A DNA stretch of 64,000 bases from JAJYKC01 sp035545735 (lineage in GTDB: Bacteria > Acidobacteriota > Terriglobia > Bryobacterales > Bryobacteraceae), in NCBI GenBank assembly GCA_035545735.1, contig DASZXS010000019.1, forward strand, positions 62,001-126,000. The letters are read 5' to 3'. Below, one piece after another: positions 1 through 6,288 of this stretch. The position numbers and the translations under genes were made by a program. Below the pieces are notes generated by a model. The model was not told where the DNA came from and ran no database searches. It saw only the letters and a list, made by a program, of their open reading frames with translations. Numbering within the stretch: position 1 is the first letter of the stretch; every line of letters begins with the position of its first letter.

Positions 1-461
1 TTCGCCAGCAGCGAGCCATTTGTGTCGACAACGCGGGCTTTACCAGACAACGAGGTCACTTGCACCGACCCTTCGGTGCTGGTCACACTCACGTTCGATC
101 CGTTTCCGTCAGGAACGATGCGAAGGGGGCCGGCCTGAAGGGTGAAGTTTTTCGCGCGCGTTAGCCGCCCGACGCCGTCCTCCAGAACCAGGTGATCACC
201 ATACACGCGACCTCGCGAATGAACGCCAAGATCGACCTGCGCACGGTCCCGCAAAGATAGCGATGACCCGGACTCGGTGGTTTGAATCTTGGTGCCCTCA
301 AACAACGATGCGTTTTTGCGAGTGTACACGTCATTCACACGAATTGCGCCGCTAGTCACGGCAAAGCCTATTTCGCCGGTCGCGGCGGAAGCATCGGCCG
401 CGCCAAAGGCGACCAATGCCGCCAGAGTAAGAGTACTTGAATAGTGAAGGAAGCGGATCAT
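1..461 (-). CDS. Exported FecR-domain protein (3' part lies outside the window)
   Basis: The reading frame starts with ATG at 461 and runs off the left edge, so about 153 N-terminal residues are visible. It opens with a signal peptide (MIRFLHYSS, then a hydrophobic run ending near ADASAA). From about residue 35 it reads like a FecR domain: an opening strand AVTSGAIRVND, then EGTKIQTTESGSSLSLRD and the segment around VDLGVHSRGRVY. FecR domains are periplasmic beta-structures; outside iron-dicitrate systems their role is unclear. A good ribosome site (AGGAGA) lies about 7 bases upstream and a plausible promoter at 503-531. No sigma or anti-sigma gene is visible next to it, so classic FecI/FecR signalling cannot be claimed. 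Confidence 0.75.
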   Translation of the reverse strand, partial: MIRFLHYSSTLTLAALVAFGAADASAATGEIGFAVTSGAIRVNDVYTRKNASLFEGTKIQTTESGSSLSLRDRAQVDLGVHSRGRVYGDHLVLEDGVGRLTRAKNFTLQAGPLRIVPDGNGSNVSVTSTEGSVQVTSLSGKARVVDTNGSLLA

Positions 462-502
462 AAAGATTCTCCTATGGATGACGGATACCGCCAACTTTTT
501 AC

Positions 503-531
503 ATTATGCGGGTAACTGCCGCGATATTCAA
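503..531 (-). promoter_or_regulatory. Candidate sigma-70 promoter of the FecR-domain gene
   Basis: On the minus strand TTGAAT (526-531) and CATAAT (503-508) are separated by 17 bases and lie about 40 bases upstream of the ATG at 461. On the plus strand a TATAAT (533-538) sits just beyond and could serve the divergent gene at 560, but no good -35 partner is seen for it. Confidence 0.4.
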
Positions 532-559
532 CTATAATAATCGTGCATCGGGCCATTGA

Positions 560-1819
560 ATGAATGACTTACAGTATGTTTTACGCACTGTAACACCCGG
601 CCGCGCGGCTCTGCTCTTGCAGCTCTCGGCGAGATTTTGCGCGGCGGCGGGTCTGGTTTTTTGCTCGTACTGGAGCCTGCGGCTCACCGTCGCCGATTTC
701 TGGGCGCAATCGCAAGAGATGTCTGGCCTGCAAACGGCTGCCGCTTTGGCCCCCGGCAATAGTCAGTATCTGCTGCGGCTGGGAGAACTTACCCGTTTCG
801 CAGGGGGGAGCGCGCTCGAAAGCTTTCGCGCCGCGTCGGCCGCCAACCCGCGCGACGCAGCGATATGGACCGCTCTTGGCTTCGCCTCGGAGGAATCCGG
901 CGATTTTCGCGCCGCCGAGGGATATTTCTTAAAAGCAGCGGCGCTGGATCATCAGTTTGAAGCGAAATGGACCCTGGCCGGCTTTTATCTGAGGCACCAG
1001 AGTTCTCCGGAGTTTTGGCGCTGGACGAAGAGCGCCCTGTCTATTGGAAGAGGCGATCTGTCGCCGCTATTCGATTCCATGTGGCGAATGAGCAATGACT
1101 CCGCGTTCATTCAATCTCAGCTTCCAAGGCGCGCACCCGTTTTGACAGGTTATTTTTCATGGCTGGTCTATAACGGCCATCCGGACGCGGCCTACGACGT
1201 CGCACCCGCCGCCTTGGCGGTCGCCGGTCCGAACGAAAAGAACGCCTTTGTCGCTCTTTGCGAGCAGATGCTTCTCGCCCGGCGGCGGCCCGATGAGGCC
1301 TGGGCGCTCTGGAAGGGGATACTTAACCGCAAACTTCTTCCGGGCGCTTCGTGGGATCCGAGGAGCAACATGCTATTCGACGGCGAATTTCTGCAGCCTC
1401 CACTGAACGCCGGCTTTGGCTGGCGTACGCCGCCGGTCGATGGCGTCAGCCTTTCTCAGGGCGGAGGACTCGAGTTTGATTTCTCGGGCAAACAGCCGGA
1501 GAGTTGCACGTTGTTACAGCAGTTTGTGACCGTAACTCCCGGGGAGAGCCTGGAGTTTCATTGCCGCTACCGCGCCAACGGGATCGCTCCGGGAACTGGA
1601 CTTTACTGGCGAATGATCGACGCGGAAACGGGACGGCCATTCGCGTCAGTCGATCTCGGCCTTTCGGGCGGCGGCGACGGCGACGCACATACAGATATTC
1701 ACATCCCAGACGGCGTCCGGCGTATGCTGGCCTCTCTCAGCTACCAAAGAACGCCCGGAACAGTTAGAATTGACGGCGACCTGACGCTTGTTGCTGTTTC
1801 CCTGAAGGCGGGGAGATAG
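560..1819 (+). CDS. TPR-repeat membrane-anchored protein with C-terminal beta-sandwich-like region
   Basis: A protein of 419 residues. One hydrophobic segment near residues 18-40 suggests an N-terminal anchor. Residues about 58-160 are alanine-rich helices of tetratricopeptide type (AALAPGNSQYLLRLGEL, AAIWTALGFASEESGDFRAAEGYFLKAAAL). From about residue 270 the protein becomes beta-rich (LFDGEFLQPP and LLQQFVTVTPGESLEFHCRYRA), resembling a carbohydrate-binding-like sandwich. The stop abuts the ATG of the O-antigen-ligase-like gene at 1820, so the two are probably co-transcribed and may work together in envelope polysaccharide handling. No strong ribosome site precedes ATG 560. The exact function is unknown. 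Confidence 0.75.
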   Translation: MNDLQYVLRTVTPGRAALLLQLSARFCAAAGLVFCSYWSLRLTVADFWAQSQEMSGLQTAAALAPGNSQYLLRLGELTRFAGGSALESFRAASAANPRDAAIWTALGFASEESGDFRAAEGYFLKAAALDHQFEAKWTLAGFYLRHQSSPEFWRWTKSALSIGRGDLSPLFDSMWRMSNDSAFIQSQLPRRAPVLTGYFSWLVYNGHPDAAYDVAPAALAVAGPNEKNAFVALCEQMLLARRRPDEAWALWKGILNRKLLPGASWDPRSNMLFDGEFLQPPLNAGFGWRTPPVDGVSLSQGGGLEFDFSGKQPESCTLLQQFVTVTPGESLEFHCRYRANGIAPGTGLYWRMIDAETGRPFASVDLGLSGGGDGDAHTDIHIPDGVRRMLASLSYQRTPGTVRIDGDLTLVAVSLKAGR

Positions 1820-3079
1820 ATGGCGCGCGAAAACACAATGCGGCTCCCGGAAGGGGTGAAAATTCCGATCACGGTCGCCTTATGCGCCGTGGCGGCATTT
1901 GCGGCCGGCACCATTTGGAGTCTGAACTATTGGTCCACCGGCGCGGCGCTCACCGCGATCTTCGCCCTGGCGATTTGGACGCTCTTCTTGGCGCGCGCGC
2001 CGCGGTGGACGTGGTCGCTCTCCTTGCTTTTCGCCATCGCGGGATGGCAGGTGGTGCAACTTGCGCTGCACGTACCCATATACCGGTTTGCCGCCGAACA
2101 AAGCCTCTTGACGTGGTGCGGGTACGCGTGCGCCTTTTGGGTCGGTGTCCAGGTATTCGACAACCCACAGGCGGTCCGCTGCTTTCGCGGAATCGTGCTT
2201 GGCGTGGCATTTGTGTGCAGTCTGATCGCGATCCTAAAGGCGGCATCCGGCTCGGATCGCATACTTTGGTTTCTGGAAACCCCGTATTCGCGGGACGCCA
2301 TCGGACTATTTCTAAACCGAAACTACTATGCGGCGTTTATCGAGCTTACTCTCCCGCTCGCTCTCACCGACGCGCTCATACGCCAAAGAAAGGTCTTGCT
2401 GAACGGCGCCATAGCCGCAACCATGTTCGCCAGCGTGATTCTGAGCGCATCGCGCGCCGGCACTGCGCTGGTGATTCTCGAATTACTCGTTTTCCTGGCG
2501 GCCCCGCTGGTGCGTGCGATCCGCGGCGCGGGGGCGCGTGAGTATTGGACCGCGATCGCGTCTCTTGTGCTGGTGCTGCTAACGACGTCGGTGGTTGGCT
2601 GGGACGCGCTGACGCAGCGCTTGCGCTCCAACGAACATCTTGGGAACCGCCTCGCATTCGCGAGCGCTTCGGTTCGCATGATCCAGGATCATCCGTTACT
2701 GGGAACGGGTTTGGGCTCCTGGCCGATTGCCTATCCCGCTTACGCCACGATCGACGCGATGGCCGAGGTGAATCACGCCCATAACGACTGGCTGGAGTGG
2801 GCGGCCGAGGGCGGTATTCCATTCGCTGGCCTGATGCTGCTTCTGTGCCTGCGAGCGTTCCGGCATTGTTTCCGTTATCCCTGGGGTGTAGGACTCCTTT
2901 CGGTGTGTCTTCATAGCACGCTCGATTTCCCGCTCCAGAAATTTCCGATCCTGCTAATATTTCTGTTAGTGGCGGCGGCGCTTGAAGCGCGAGCCGGAAG
3001 CGAACGAGGATACATATCCGGGCGGTCTCTGGAACAACTTACCGCCGACCGCCTTGTGTACGATATCCGGGCGCAGTAA
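1820..3079 (+). CDS. O-antigen ligase / Wzy-like polymerase family membrane protein
   Basis: A 419-residue polytopic membrane protein with about 10-12 hydrophobic segments. The Wzy_C/WaaL signature is present: a long periplasmic loop after residue 270 carrying the GTGLGSW segment and a HAHNDWLEW motif near residues 317-326, which matches the conserved histidine-containing loop of the family. Members either polymerise lipid-linked repeat units or transfer glycans to an acceptor at the periplasmic face. Polysaccharide locus A has its own polymerase at 11157, so this one may be a ligase or a protein glycosyltransferase. It begins directly after the stop of the TPR gene, which suggests translational coupling. 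Confidence 0.8.
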   Translation: MARENTMRLPEGVKIPITVALCAVAAFAAGTIWSLNYWSTGAALTAIFALAIWTLFLARAPRWTWSLSLLFAIAGWQVVQLALHVPIYRFAAEQSLLTWCGYACAFWVGVQVFDNPQAVRCFRGIVLGVAFVCSLIAILKAASGSDRILWFLETPYSRDAIGLFLNRNYYAAFIELTLPLALTDALIRQRKVLLNGAIAATMFASVILSASRAGTALVILELLVFLAAPLVRAIRGAGAREYWTAIASLVLVLLTTSVVGWDALTQRLRSNEHLGNRLAFASASVRMIQDHPLLGTGLGSWPIAYPAYATIDAMAEVNHAHNDWLEWAAEGGIPFAGLMLLLCLRAFRHCFRYPWGVGLLSVCLHSTLDFPLQKFPILLIFLLVAAALEARAGSERGYISGRSLEQLTADRLVYDIRAQ

Positions 3080-3100
3080 CTGGCCCAGAGCTTTCCTAAT

Positions 3101-3128
3101 TTGCGAAATAGCAAACTCTATTTATAAT
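3101..3128 (+). promoter_or_regulatory. Candidate promoter of the 59-residue membrane protein
   Basis: TTGCGA (3101-3106) and TATAAT (3123-3128) are separated by 16 bases, 47 bases upstream of the ATG at 3175. A small inverted repeat, TTTGC (3100-3104) and GCAAA (3111-3115), overlaps the -35 box and the spacer and could be an operator. Confidence 0.45.
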
Positions 3129-3174
3129 CAAAGGCTGTCCGTTGCTTTCGTGTAAGCGAGAGGCCGAATGATCC

Positions 3175-3354
3175 ATGGCAAGAGATCTAAGCGCGTCTGA
3201 CGAGCGGTCACCACGATTGGTGCGCCGCCGGAGCCGTAGTCACAGCCGGCGGCGTAACAAACGCCTGCTGATCTCCTTCCTTTGGACGGCGCTCGCTGTG
3301 GTGATGGCGCTGGGCGTGATTAAGTTTATCGTTCTGTTTACGTCGCCGGACTAA
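3175..3354 (+). CDS. Small basic single-span membrane protein, 59 residues
   Basis: ATG at 3175 opens a frame of 59 codons. The N-terminal half is very basic (RLVRRRSRSHSRRRNKR, about residues 14-30), followed by one hydrophobic span (about residues 31-55) and a short TSPD tail. The charge pattern predicts a cytoplasmic N-terminus. A GAGAGG sequence about 10 bases upstream and a TATAAT-type promoter at 3101-3128 support expression. The stop TAA (3352-3354) overlaps tail-to-tail with the TAG of the NusG paralog on the other strand (3351-3353). No family is recognised. A SecE-like role is tempting because of size, basic head, single span and the NusG neighbour, but the SecE signature cannot be confirmed by eye. 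Confidence 0.55.
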   Translation: MARDLSASDERSPRLVRRRSRSHSRRRNKRLLISFLWTALAVVMALGVIKFIVLFTSPD

Positions 3355-3863
3355 AGCGCCCGGAGACTCGCAGGATCGATTTCCACCGCCACGGACCGCT
3401 GCAGAAGCGAAATGGAGGCCACCACGCGGTGCCGGTTGCGGACTTCGGTGAGGATTCCCTCGATGCCCGCCAGCGCGCCCTCTTCTATACGAACAGGCCG
3501 GCCGACATGCAAGAAGGGCGTTGGATAAAGCGGCAGGCCCGAAGCGACCAGCCGGCGAATCGCTTCGATCTCCGCTTCATCCACCGGCAAGAGCCTCTTA
3601 CCGATGCCCACAATAGAGACAACACCGGGAGCGGTCAGAATGGGCAGGCGTTTCCCGGCATCAAACCGGCAGAACGCATATCCGGGGAAAAGCGCATCTT
3701 CAAACTGCTTGACGCGATCCGACCAGCGCCGGCGGACGGTGCGCGTAGGCCGGAACATCTCATAGCCCATGCCCGTCAGCGCGGCCGAAGCGAGTCGCTC
3801 GCGCCCGGCGCGGAGCGACAGCGCGTACCAGGGATGCACAACTGAAACCGGATTGGTTGCCAT
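3351..3863 (-). CDS. Specialised NusG paralog (NGN + KOW), transcription antiterminator of RfaH/UpxY type
   Basis: A 170-residue protein. Residues about 10-105 read as a NusG N-terminal domain (WYALSLRAGRERLA at the start; FPGYAFCRFD and GVVSIVGIGK in the middle), and residues about 118-145 as a KOW motif (GRPVRIEEGALAGIEGIL). Such paralogs bind elongating RNA polymerase and help it through long polysaccharide operons; here the nearest target is locus A, divergently transcribed from about 4836. The ATG at 3863 follows a GGGGG tract by 6 bases and is preferred over the GTG at 3866, which directly abuts the stop of the phosphatase gene upstream. It is co-transcribed with that gene. It is not the housekeeping NusG as far as context shows, since no secE or rpl genes are nearby. 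Confidence 0.85.
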   Translation of the reverse strand: MATNPVSVVHPWYALSLRAGRERLASAALTGMGYEMFRPTRTVRRRWSDRVKQFEDALFPGYAFCRFDAGKRLPILTAPGVVSIVGIGKRLLPVDEAEIEAIRRLVASGLPLYPTPFLHVGRPVRIEEGALAGIEGILTEVRNRHRVVASISLLQRSVAVEIDPASLRAL

Positions 3864-3866
3864 CAC

Positions 3867-4643
3867 TTACCCCCAAAATCTGCGCCAGCCGCTCACAGCG
3901 GGGCGCGAGACCGGTTCGCCGTCTGAATCCCGGACCTGCAATTCACCGCCCAATACGGCCTGCTTTGGGTTCTCCACGAACAAACGCCGCGCGGTCGCGT
4001 CTCCGAATCGCTCACTCACGTAATGAAAGGCCTCATCCAGGCGCGGAGGACGCCATTCCACGTCATGGGCATCGCTTGCCACAATCTGCGCCAAACCCTT
4101 CTTGATCAGAGTGTCCGAGAAACGCTGAGCACGCTGGCCGAATCTTCCGAGCAGCGACTGAGCCGTGATTTGTATTACACATCCATTTGCTACCCAGGTG
4201 CTAAGGTCTTTCAGTCTTTCCCGCAGTAATCCGTTCCGCTCGGGATGCGTGATTACCGGAATGATGCCATCGCCCGCCATACCCCGAAAAAGATCTGTTG
4301 CCGTTGGAAAAAGAGAGCCCTCGGCGAACTCCACCAGCAGGTAATTTTTCGCATTTATTGTAAATCGTTCCGGGTTTTCCAATACCGCCCGGATATTCTC
4401 GTAACTGAGATGCATATCGCAGCCCCGGTATAGCTCCACCCGCCCTCCCACGGCTGCCCGAAGCGCGTTCAGACGCTCTTCGATAACCGGCGCATCGTAG
4501 AGATATTCGTGATTGGAATGCGGCGTCGCGACAATGGCGGAAGTTCCATTTTGCGCGGCAATCTCAACCATTCGCAGGCTCTCTTCGATCGAATCCGAGC
4601 CATCGTCGACTCCCCAGATCAAATGGCAATGTACGTCGATCAT
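3867..4643 (-). CDS. CpsB/CapC/YwqE-type PHP tyrosine-protein phosphatase
   Basis: A 258-residue protein with the complete metal-ligand pattern of the PHP phosphatase family: MIDVHCH at the N-terminus (His5, His7), then WGVDDGS, ATPH, HPERN and ASDAHD. These enzymes remove phosphate from the C-terminal tyrosine cluster of bacterial tyrosine kinases and so reset polysaccharide chain-length control. The likely substrate is the Wzz/BY-kinase at 6289-8514. I choose the ATG at 4643 because family members begin directly with this motif; a TTG at 4649 adds only two residues. It forms a two-gene operon with the NusG paralog, with no gap between them. Confidence 0.88.
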   Translation of the reverse strand: MIDVHCHLIWGVDDGSDSIEESLRMVEIAAQNGTSAIVATPHSNHEYLYDAPVIEERLNALRAAVGGRVELYRGCDMHLSYENIRAVLENPERFTINAKNYLLVEFAEGSLFPTATDLFRGMAGDGIIPVITHPERNGLLRERLKDLSTWVANGCVIQITAQSLLGRFGQRAQRFSDTLIKKGLAQIVASDAHDVEWRPPRLDEAFHYVSERFGDATARRLFVENPKQAVLGGELQVRDSDGEPVSRPAVSGWRRFWG

Positions 4644-4732
4644 TTTCAAAGGCCAGGAATTTAACCTGGAGTTCCATAGTACAAAAAGCTCACCGGTCCG
4701 TCGAGAAAAACTTTTCGACTAGCCGCGTAAGC

Positions 4733-4762
4733 GGTCTGTATGCGAATTGTTTTTAACAGACC
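4733..4762. repeat. Inverted repeat GGTCTGT-16-ACAGACC, candidate operator
   Basis: Perfect 7-base arms at 4733-4739 and 4756-4762 with 16 bases between them, giving a centre-to-centre distance of 23 bases (about two helical turns). It lies between the two divergent transcription units, about 38 bases upstream of the -35 box at 4800. This is typical operator geometry; the binding protein is unknown. Confidence 0.45.
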
Positions 4763-4799
4763 AATTTGCAAAATTAATGGAGTTTTTATTAATTAGACC

Positions 4800-4829
4800 T
4801 TGACTACATCGCGCATACAACCCTATACT
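4800..4829 (+). promoter_or_regulatory. Sigma-70-like promoter of polysaccharide locus A
   Basis: TTGACT (4800-4805) and TATACT (4824-4829) are separated by 18 bases, with an A/T-rich stretch directly upstream. Transcription would start near 4836, giving an untranslated leader of about 180 bases before the ATG at 5017. Confidence 0.6.
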
Positions 4830-4840
4830 GCGGGAGTCGC

Positions 4841-4889
4841 AGTACTTTTAGTACTAAGAATACCCGGTAATACATAGGGTATATCCGGG
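4841..4889 (+). promoter_or_regulatory. Leader of locus A with mutually exclusive hairpins
   Basis: Just after the predicted start site lies AGTACT-TTT-AGTACT (4841-4855), which is both a direct and an inverted repeat. It is followed by two overlapping pairings: ATACCC (4860-4865) with GGGTAT (4877-4882), and CCCGG (4863-4867) with CCGGG (4885-4889). The left arms share bases, so only one pairing can form at a time. This could be a regulatory leader, or the AGTACT repeat could be a DNA operator. No known riboswitch class is recognised. Confidence 0.4.
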
Positions 4890-5004
4890 ACACTATTTGG
4901 TCTTTAGCTGTAGAAGTCTCGCGCCGGCATCGTCAGCCGGTGTTGTAATTGCGTCGACCTACGGTAGAAATGTGACTTCGCTAGCGGTAGCTTTGTCTCC
5001 GCCC

Positions 5005-5009
5005 AGGAG
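5005..5009 (+). promoter_or_regulatory. Ribosome binding site that fixes the start of the RHH-like gene
   Basis: AGGAG lies 7 bases before the first of two adjacent ATG codons (5017 and 5020). The reading frame is open further upstream from 4897, but only this start has a ribosome site. Confidence 0.6.
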
Positions 5010-5016
5010 CGCCAAA

Positions 5017-5295
5017 ATGATGGGTTTAAGCGTCAGATCAAAAACTCGAATTATTAATTTTCGCGTTACCGAGGAAGAGTATCGCGTGATCCAGCAACTA
5101 TGGCAGGAGAACGGCGCGCGAAGCCTCTCGGATTGCGTGAGAGGGTTGGTACTGGGCTGCGCGACTTCGGACGGACCTCCCATCGATGACCGGTTCAATG
5201 CCCTCGAAGAGCGGGTTCGATGTTTGGAATTAAGCTCGCTGGGAGTCTCGGTGGGGCAAGCCGCCGCCGACCGGACAAAGCAACCACAGCTATGA
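5017..5295 (+). CDS. Small ribbon-helix-helix-like protein at the head of polysaccharide locus A
   Basis: A 92-residue protein. Residues about 8-47 follow the ribbon-helix-helix pattern: a short basic strand (KTRIINFRVT), a first helix (EEEYRVIQQLWQENG) and a second helix starting SLSDCVRGLVLG. A second amphipathic stretch (FNALEERVRCLELS, about residues 62-75) could form a short coiled coil. RHH proteins bind DNA as dimers and often repress their own operon; the repeats at 4733-4762 and 4841-4855 are possible targets. This is inference from shape, and MobC-like relatives share the same pattern. Its stop overlaps the start of the Wza-like gene (ATGA at 5292-5295), so the two are translationally coupled. 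Confidence 0.65.
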   Translation: MMGLSVRSKTRIINFRVTEEEYRVIQQLWQENGARSLSDCVRGLVLGCATSDGPPIDDRFNALEERVRCLELSSLGVSVGQAAADRTKQPQL

Positions 5296-6257
5296 GACAC
5301 GTTTTGGGAGCCTTTCTTTTGTTGGCGGCCCTGAGCGGCAGCGGGTTTGGCCAAACAGCGGCGCAAGACCCGGCGGCTGTTTCAGCCGGTGCGAATTTAC
5401 CCTCACAGCCGCTGGGCCCGAACGATCTCATCAGCCTTACGGTGTACGACAGCCCTGAGTTGACGCGTTCCGTGCGAGTGAGCCCGGAAGGCGACATACG
5501 GCTACCCATGATGAAAGTCCCGCTGCACGCAGCGGGCTTGCTGCCATCGGCTCTCGAGAAGGTAATCGCCGATGAACTGGTACGGGAAGAGCTTCTGGTG
5601 AATCCGATCGTCACCGTGAATGTCTCCGAATACCGCAGCCACCCCATCAGCGTAAGCGGCGCGGTCCGAAGCCCGATCACATTTCAAGCGGTGGAGCCGG
5701 TGACGCTGTTCGACGCGATCACGCGGGCTGGCGGTCTGTCTCCCGAAGCGGGTTTGGAGATTCTGATTACCAAGCCGGCCGACGTGGAACATGGTGAGGT
5801 AAAACCGGTCACACGCCGTGTTCTTGTTCGCGAATTGACGAAAGAGTCCAATCCCGATGTCAACATCCTGCTGAGCGGCGGCGAGGAAGTCCGGGTACCG
5901 GAGATCGGGAAAATCTTCGTCGTCGGCAACGTCAAGAAGCCGGGGGCGTATCCGGTCCATACGGATTCGGACACCACCGTACTCCAGATGCTTGCCCTGG
6001 CGGAAGGCCTCGACGGAGTCACGGGGAGACAGGCCTTCGTATACCGGCAAGAGGGCCCGGGCGGTAAGCATGAGATCCCCGTCCCGCTCAAAGAGATCCT
6101 CCAAAGGAAATCGTCCGACGTAGTTCTTTACGCCAACGATATTCTTTACGTGCCGGAAGACTCCGGCAAAAAGGCACGCCTCGCGGCACTGGAGAAGGCC
6201 ATGCTTTTCATGAGCACGGCGGGCGCGACAGCGTTGGTTTACGGCACGCGTTTCTAG
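5292..6257 (+). CDS. Wza-like polysaccharide export protein (Poly_export + SLBB)
   Basis: A 321-residue protein with a signal peptide (MRHVLGAFLLLAALSGSGFGQ). Residues about 40-125 form the polysaccharide export domain (LGPNDLISLTVYDSPEL; the RVSPEGDIRLPMM strand pair). Two SLBB-type modules follow: ISVSGAVRSPITF near residue 120 and IFVVGNVKKPGAYPV near residue 215. Such proteins form the outer-membrane channel for exported polysaccharide. The start at 5292 overlaps the preceding stop as ATGA; a longer frame from 5220 is rejected because it would bury the signal peptide. No lipobox cysteine is seen at the signal cleavage site, so it may not be a lipoprotein as classic Wza is. Confidence 0.85.
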   Translation: MRHVLGAFLLLAALSGSGFGQTAAQDPAAVSAGANLPSQPLGPNDLISLTVYDSPELTRSVRVSPEGDIRLPMMKVPLHAAGLLPSALEKVIADELVREELLVNPIVTVNVSEYRSHPISVSGAVRSPITFQAVEPVTLFDAITRAGGLSPEAGLEILITKPADVEHGEVKPVTRRVLVRELTKESNPDVNILLSGGEEVRVPEIGKIFVVGNVKKPGAYPVHTDSDTTVLQMLALAEGLDGVTGRQAFVYRQEGPGGKHEIPVPLKEILQRKSSDVVLYANDILYVPEDSGKKARLAALEKAMLFMSTAGATALVYGTRF

Positions 6258-6288
6258 CGCGCCTTTGTCCCCAAGAGAGCTAACCAAT

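Larger units (their letters stand above)
4644..5016. other. Divergent control region between nusG/cpsB-like operon and polysaccharide locus A
   Basis: This 373-base stretch has no convincing gene and is clearly more A/T-rich than its surroundings. It holds a bulged hairpin at 4700-4719 (GTCGA paired with TCGAC plus an A/T extension), a GNRA-type stem-loop CCGC-GTAA-GCGG at 4723-4734, a 7-base inverted repeat at 4733-4762, an A/T-rich stretch at about 4770-4797 that could act as an UP element, a sigma-70-like promoter at 4800-4829, and hairpins in the transcribed leader (4841-4889). Reading frames starting at 4897 enter the small gene at 5017 but lack a ribosome site. Confidence 0.6.

Noticed and set aside
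1446..1767. Long overlapping frames inside the TPR gene and similar shadows throughout
   Set aside because: They arise from high GC content; they are arginine/proline-rich, lack ribosome sites and overlap well supported genes.
4897..5016. Upstream extension of the RHH-like gene to 4897
   Set aside because: No ribosome site before 4897, and AGGAG directly precedes the ATG at 5017, where the RHH pattern begins.
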